Shown: piece after piece, positions 6,014-8,931 of the stretch
Position numbering within the stretch: the stretch's first letter is position 1
Layout: every line of letters begins with the position of its first letter
NCBI GenBank assembly: GCA_021203115.1
Contig: JAJQBV010000026.1
Span: forward strand, 1-8,931
Direction of reading: 5' to 3'
Length of the DNA stretch: 8,931 bases
From: Clostridiales bacterium
Lineage (GTDB): Bacteria; Bacillota; Clostridia; Lachnospirales; Lachnospiraceae
Program-made: the position numbers and the translations under genes
Notes under the pieces: generated by a model
Seen by the model: only the letters and a program-made list of their open reading frames with translations
What the model was told of the DNA's origin: nothing
The model's database searches: none

Positions 6014-6039
6014 GGGCAGAGACCCATTTTTCTCTGCCC
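6014..6039 (-). promoter_or_regulatory. 9-bp hairpin at the predicted 5' end of the DUF1836 mRNA
   Basis: GGGCAGAGA (6014-6022) pairs perfectly with TCTCTGCCC (6031-6039) around an 8-nt loop. On the minus strand it would lie at about +4 to +29 of the transcript from the 6049-6077 promoter. No long T-run follows in either direction, so it is unlikely to be a terminator. It could stabilise the mRNA or, as DNA, act as an operator. Confidence 0.5.
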
Positions 6040-6048
6040 TTTCCGCAT

Positions 6049-6077
6049 ATTATAAAGTACGCATCGGAAGATGACAA
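6049..6077 (-). promoter_or_regulatory. Promoter of the DUF1836 gene
   Basis: Read on the minus strand, TTGTCA (6077-6072) and TATAAT (6054-6049) are separated by 17 bp, each matching the sigma-A consensus in five or six positions. Transcription would start near 6042, giving a leader of about 80 nt. Confidence 0.65.
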
Positions 6078-6107
6078 GCGAAAAATCCTGTGCGAGCCGC
6101 ATTTCCG

Positions 6108-6136
6108 TTCACAGTCTGAACACATTTTCCTAAAAT
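6108..6136 (+). promoter_or_regulatory. Promoter of the membrane-anchored helical protein gene
   Basis: TTCACA (6108-6113) and TAAAAT (6131-6136) are separated by 17 bp, each five of six to consensus. Transcription would start near 6143, about 46 nt before ATG 6189. It diverges from the DUF1836 promoter, with about 100 bp between the two predicted start sites. Confidence 0.55.
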
Positions 6137-6188
6137 TATCATCACATTTGCCGTGTAAGATGGACAATAAAACTTTGGAGGTTTCAGT

Positions 6189-7079
6189 ATGAGCAAAAAA
6201 TCACAGACTCCTCCGGCGGATGCAACACCGGAGAATCTTGAAAAAGCGATTGACAAATATCAGCGTCAGGAGGTTATGCGCATGCTGAAAGCGGGCGCGC
6301 TCTCCGGATTGGATGCGGAGAAACACGCGGAGACCTGCAGGCGTCTCGTCGGTCTGCGAAGCATGGAGATCATGGATTTCCTCAGCCGTCAGAAGGAGCC
6401 GTTCACGGCCGACATGCTGCAGCTGGATTTTGATGTGTTCCAGAACCGTGATTTTGTCAGAGAACTGCTGACAAAATACAGTAAAAAGTTTGACCTTTCC
6501 GACGAAAAAGAGTGCGAAGCGCTTTTTGCCGTGGCCTGTACCGTAGATAATGAGAAGACCGTAAAGCAGCTGATTCGTCTGAAAAAGGCGGTCGCATCCT
6601 ATCCGATGATCGGATCCGCGTCCATGCCGATCTTTGAACAGATCACCGCTATCCCGGATGGGCTGATGCACGATGATGACCGTGTCCGGCTTTATCTGCA
6701 GGCATTTCTCTCTGCTGACTGGGAACTGAAGCTTGTGTTTATGCAGGATGCGAAAATCGATTATTTTCTGAAAAACACGGACGGGAAGACCGCCGCGGAT
6801 CTGTTGGAGGAGCGGATCCGTACCTTTAAATATGATAACGGCAAAAAAGGCCGCCTCATGAAGCTTCAGGAGGAACAGGCCTTAAAGATGCTGAGAAAGA
6901 TGGAGTCCGAAAGAGAACAATCTTCGGATAAGAAAAAGCTTTCCCTGAAGATAAAGATTCTGATACTCTGCATCTGCGTCGCGGCCGCAGCTGTGATCGG
7001 AGCAGGGATCGGATATTATCTGGCGCACTACAGCGCTTCCGCGGAGACTACTGAGGATGTCTCCGCAGAGAAAGAGTAA
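6189..7079 (+). CDS. Uncharacterised helical protein with one C-terminal membrane segment
   Basis: I do not recognise this 296-residue protein. GGAGG (6177-6181) and ATG 6189 give a clear start. Residues 1-250 are hydrophilic and look almost wholly helical, with spaced Leu/Met repeats resembling degenerate ankyrin-type helix pairs. NTDGKTAADLLEERI (196-210) resembles the D-x-x-G-x-T-A-x-D-x-A turn of an ankyrin repeat. Residues about 222-250 are a charged helix (LQEEQALKMLRKMESEREQSSDKKK). Residues about 255-278 form a single membrane helix (ILILCICVAAAAVIGAGIGYYLA), preceded by lysines and followed by an acidic tail of about 18 residues. The positive-inside rule puts the large N-terminal part in the cytoplasm, like a tail-anchored protein. 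It may be an adaptor or scaffold, but that is a guess. It is divergent from DUF1836 and overlaps the 3' end of the HMA gene by 32 bp. Confidence 0.85.
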   Translation: MSKKSQTPPADATPENLEKAIDKYQRQEVMRMLKAGALSGLDAEKHAETCRRLVGLRSMEIMDFLSRQKEPFTADMLQLDFDVFQNRDFVRELLTKYSKKFDLSDEKECEALFAVACTVDNEKTVKQLIRLKKAVASYPMIGSASMPIFEQITAIPDGLMHDDDRVRLYLQAFLSADWELKLVFMQDAKIDYFLKNTDGKTAADLLEERIRTFKYDNGKKGRLMKLQEEQALKMLRKMESEREQSSDKKKLSLKIKILILCICVAAAAVIGAGIGYYLAHYSASAETTEDVSAEKE

Positions 7080-7317
7080 ATCCTTTCTTTTTCTCGTAGG
7101 GCTCTACCTTAACATCGGTTACCTTGTAGCCGGTTTCCTTTACCGCAGATTTAATCCGGGCCACATCCGGCGGCCCGTCCAGAATGATTTCCGCCGTCCC
7201 TTTTGTGTGGGAGGCGGAAATCTTTGCATTGCCGAGCACTTTTCGGATCGCTTCACAGACATGCGCCTCGCACATTCCGCAGGACATCCCGTCTATTATC
7301 AAGGTTACTTTATTCAT
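7048..7317 (-). CDS. Heavy-metal-associated (HMA) domain protein, CopZ-like
   Basis: An 89-residue cytosolic protein with a heavy-metal-associated fold, the type used by copper chaperones and the N-termini of metal-exporting P-type ATPases. The metal-binding motif GMSCGMC (residues 10-16) gives the Cys pair at 13 and 16. The rest follows the beta-alpha-beta-beta-alpha-beta order, with KGTAEIILDG (39-48) and AVKETGYKV (58-66) as usual. The core ends near residue 72; PYEKKKGFTLSLRRHPQ is an extra basic tail, partly encoded inside the neighbouring gene. AAAGGAG eight bases before the ATG supports the start at 7317. No metal ATPase or metal-responsive regulator is in the window, so copper specificity is inferred from the family only. 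It is probably transcribed alone from the 7354-7382 promoter. Confidence 0.88.
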   Translation of the reverse strand: MNKVTLIIDGMSCGMCEAHVCEAIRKVLGNAKISASHTKGTAEIILDGPPDVARIKSAVKETGYKVTDVKVEPYEKKKGFTLSLRRHPQ

Positions 7318-7353
7318 GGCGTTTACTCCTTTCGGGTTTATATATCTTAACAG

Positions 7354-7382
7354 AATATAGCATAAACTAACCCTAAGCGCAA
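7354..7382 (-). promoter_or_regulatory. Promoter of the HMA gene (extended -10)
   Basis: On the minus strand TTGCGC (7382-7377) and TATATT (7359-7354) are 17 bp apart. The -10 is preceded by TGC, making TGCTATATT, an extended -10. Transcription would start about 30 nt before the ATG's ribosome binding region. Confidence 0.55.
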
Positions 7383-7435
7383 GATATAAGAAAAGATGAA
7401 TGGAAAATAAAATCCGCCGACGAAAACACGGAGAC

Positions 7436-7459
7436 GAAAAAATCGGCGAAAAAATCGGC
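7436..7459 (+). repeat. Perfect tandem duplication of a 12-bp unit
   Basis: GAAAAAATCGGC occurs twice head to tail (7436-7447 and 7448-7459) in the purine-rich gap between the HMA and MATE 2 promoters. The TCGGC part of either copy can pair with CGCCGA at 7415-7420, so two alternative hairpins are possible. It lies just upstream of the MATE 2 -35 element. I see no gene in 7383-7471. Confidence 0.8.
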
Positions 7460-7471
7460 CGTGAAACAGTA

Positions 7472-7501
7472 TGGACAAAGAAAAGCCGGATGAGTTATAA
7501 T
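7472..7501 (+). promoter_or_regulatory. Promoter of MATE 2
   Basis: TGGACA (7472-7477) and a consensus TATAAT (7496-7501) are 18 bp apart. Transcription would start near 7508, about 28 nt before ATG 7536. That rules against translation from the in-frame GTG at 7509. Confidence 0.62.
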
Positions 7502-7535
7502 AACATGCGTGGATTTTGAGCGCGGGAGGCGGCAT

Positions 7536-8747
7536 ATGGAGACGCATAAAGACTTTACAGAAGGAAAGATCATAGGACCGCTGTTTGGATTTGTCGGTCC
7601 GATTTTATTTGCCCTGTTTTTGCAGGCGATGTACGGAGCCGTTGATCTGATGGTTGTCGGGAAGTTCGGGACTTCCGTGGATGTGTCGGCGGTTTCCACC
7701 GGATCACAGATTATGAACTCGATCACCTATATGATCTGTGCGTTTGCCATGGGGACGACAGTGACGCTCGGACAGAAGCTGGGCGAGGGAGAGGCGAAGC
7801 AGGGCGGCCGGATCGTCGGCGCAAGCATCGTCCTTTTTCTTGTGATCGGCGTGGTGATGATGATACTGGTTCCGGTTTGCGCAGGCGGGCTGGCAACGCT
7901 CATGAACGCACCGGAGGAAGCTCTTTCCGCGACGATCGCCTATATCCGGATCTGCGGGGCAGGATCGATTGTCATTATTGCATACAATCTGATCGGGAGC
8001 ATCTTCCGCGGACTGGGGGATTCCCGCACGCCGCTGGTCACGGTGGCGATCGCCTGCGTCTGCAATATTCTCGGGGATCTGCTGTTTGTTGCTGGATTCG
8101 GCATGGGAACGCGGGGCACAGCCGTTGCCACGGTCATGGCCCAGACTGTCAGCGTACTCATTTCTTTCCAATTGATACGTAGAAAAAAATTGCCGTTCGA
8201 ACTCAGCAGAGACCAGATTCGCCCGGATGTCCAAATCACGAAAAGTGTGGCTTCGGTCGGAATACCGCTCGCGCTGCAGGATCTTATTCTGAGCATATCC
8301 TTTCTGATTATCCTGGCGATTGTGAATTCTCTGGGTTTGGTTGCCTCGGCGGGTGTTGGCGTGGCGGTCAAGGTCAGCAGCTTTATCATGCTGGTTCCGT
8401 CATCTTTCTCACAGGCAATGTCTGCGTTTACCGCACAGAACTACGGGGCAAAAAAATACGGGCGGGCGGTGCGGTCGCTCTGGTATGCCATCGGGACCTC
8501 CACTCTTCTGGGCATCGCGCTGTTTTACCTGGCCTTTTTCCACGGGGATATCCTGGTGGGTATTTTTTCAAGTGACGCGGAAGTGATCGCCGCAGCGTCG
8601 GATTACCTGAAAGCCTATGCCATCGACTGTATTTTCATCTGCTTCCTGTTCTGCTTTACCGGATTTTTCAACGGGATCGGTGCGACGAAATTCGTTATGA
8701 CGCAGGGGATCGCCGCTGCGTTTCTGGTCCGCATCCCAGTAGCATGA
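7536..8747 (+). CDS. MATE family efflux transporter (MATE 2), truncated by an in-frame TGA
   Basis: A multidrug and toxic compound extrusion exporter of a different subgroup from MATE 1. GGGAGG (7524-7529), six bases before ATG 7536, sets the start. Family features are PILFALFLQAMYGAVDLMVVGKFG (residues 22-45, helix 1), FRGLGDSRTPL (157-167), NILGDLLFVAGFGMGTRGTAVATVMAQ (177-203), VGIPLALQDL (241-250) and FTAQNYGAKKYGRA (298-311). The frame stops at TGA 8745-8747 (codon 404) right after LVRIPVA, where relatives normally read RIPVS/A followed by an aromatic residue and x-M-S. The expected last segment continues in the same frame beyond the stop (8748-8873). The 403-residue product therefore lacks helix 12 and the basic C-terminus, where a normal member is about 445 residues. 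It may be a recent pseudogene, a readthrough gene, or a sequencing error. Confidence 0.9.
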   Translation: METHKDFTEGKIIGPLFGFVGPILFALFLQAMYGAVDLMVVGKFGTSVDVSAVSTGSQIMNSITYMICAFAMGTTVTLGQKLGEGEAKQGGRIVGASIVLFLVIGVVMMILVPVCAGGLATLMNAPEEALSATIAYIRICGAGSIVIIAYNLIGSIFRGLGDSRTPLVTVAIACVCNILGDLLFVAGFGMGTRGTAVATVMAQTVSVLISFQLIRRKKLPFELSRDQIRPDVQITKSVASVGIPLALQDLILSISFLIILAIVNSLGLVASAGVGVAVKVSSFIMLVPSSFSQAMSAFTAQNYGAKKYGRAVRSLWYAIGTSTLLGIALFYLAFFHGDILVGIFSSDAEVIAAASDYLKAYAIDCIFICFLFCFTGFFNGIGATKFVMTQGIAAAFLVRIPVA

Positions 8748-8873
8748 TATATGAGCCTTCAGGAGCCGGTGTCCCTTTTTCATATCGGACTCGGAATCCC
8801 GGTTTCCACGCTGGTGCAGATCGGGCTGTGTTTCTGCTGTTATTTCTGGGTGCTGCGGCGGAAGCTGAGATAG
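8748..8873 (+). pseudogene. Detached C-terminal segment of MATE 2 (helix 12), in frame after the TGA
   Basis: In the same frame as MATE 2, the 41 codons after the TGA encode YMSLQEPVSLFHIGLG, then IPVSTLVQIGLCFCCYFWVLRRKLR, ending at TAG 8871-8873. This is a typical MATE end: the x-M-S turn, the SLFHIGLG-x-PVSTLVQI start of helix 12, a hydrophobic helix and a basic tail. No frameshift is needed; one codon (TGA for a probable TGG Trp) separates it from the body. An ATG at 8751, three bases after the TGA, could in principle restart translation and give a 40-residue fragment, but has no ribosome binding site. Confidence 0.85.
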
Positions 8874-8901
8874 TCATTTAAATCATTGCAGGATGAAATG
8901 T

Positions 8902-8930
8902 TTGACGAAACTTTTCCCCTGTGCTATACT
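8902..8930 (+). promoter_or_regulatory. Strong promoter at the right edge, gene outside window
   Basis: TTGACG (8902-8907) and TATACT (8925-8930) are 17 bp apart, and TGC before the -10 makes an extended -10 (TGCTATACT). It points out of the window to the right. Nothing else is seen in 8874-8901. Confidence 0.65.
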
Positions 8931-8931
8931 C

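Noticed and set aside
7373..8389. Several minus-strand frames across the start of MATE 2
   Set aside because: They overlap the conserved MATE coding frame or the purine-rich gap, and show no domains or start signals.
8745..8747. TGA as selenocysteine or as a reassigned tryptophan codon
   Set aside because: Tryptophan is TGG in the other genes and TGA serves as a normal stop (for example at 5327-5329). No selenoprotein family context fits a MATE transporter.
8739..8760. Frameshift as the cause of MATE 2 truncation
   Set aside because: The conserved C-terminal sequence continues in the same frame after the TGA, so a single nonsense codon explains it without any insertion or deletion.
1733..8873. 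The two MATE genes as a recent duplication
   Set aside because: Their motifs differ throughout (for example ALYNIVDSAFVS versus AMYGAVDLMVVG), so they belong to separate subgroups.

Overview
The window looks like ordinary chromosome from a Gram-positive anaerobe of the Clostridia, most likely a Lachnospiraceae-type gut bacterium with mid-range GC. This rests on the strong AGGAGG-type ribosome binding sites, the sigma-A-like promoters (several with extended -10 elements), and the protein families present: a YerC/YecD TrpR-like repressor, a DUF1836 protein, a cytidylate kinase-like protein, MATE exporters and an NMT1/THI5-type lipoprotein. I see no rRNA, tRNA, CRISPR array, insertion sequence or phage genes.

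Layout. (1) Positions 2-238 are the 3' end of an S-adenosylhomocysteine hydrolase gene (ahcY), followed by an MFS transporter (388-1587) with an 18-bp perfect palindrome in its upstream region. (2) Positions 1733-4881 hold three same-strand genes: MATE exporter 1, a cytidylate kinase-like protein, and a lone NMT1/THI5-like substrate-binding lipoprotein. A clean intrinsic terminator at 4935-4960 closes the group. A good promoter with a perfect palindrome between its -35 and -10 precedes MATE 1, and a terminator-like hairpin begins almost exactly at the predicted transcription start. (3) A YerC-like regulator (5039-5329) with its own promoter meets a DUF1836 gene (5330-5962, minus) head-on, the two stop codons touching in TGATCA. 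(4) The DUF1836 gene is divergent from an unrecognised membrane-anchored helical protein (6189-7079), with a promoter for each in the 226-bp gap. (5) That gene overlaps by 32 bp the 3' end of a small heavy-metal-associated (HMA) protein gene on the minus strand (7048-7317). (6) A second, unrelated MATE exporter gene (7536-8747) is cut short by an in-frame TGA at codon 404; the expected last 41 residues continue in the same frame to 8873. The window ends on a strong promoter for a gene outside it.

How the genes fit together. The common theme is transport (MFS, two MATEs, one binding lipoprotein) plus small regulators. Only the 1733-4881 group has the spacing of an operon. The binding lipoprotein has no permease or ATPase gene nearby. 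I do not see a convincing new multi-gene system. The most notable items are the nonsense codon in MATE 2, the operator/attenuator arrangement before MATE 1, and several structured 5' leaders.
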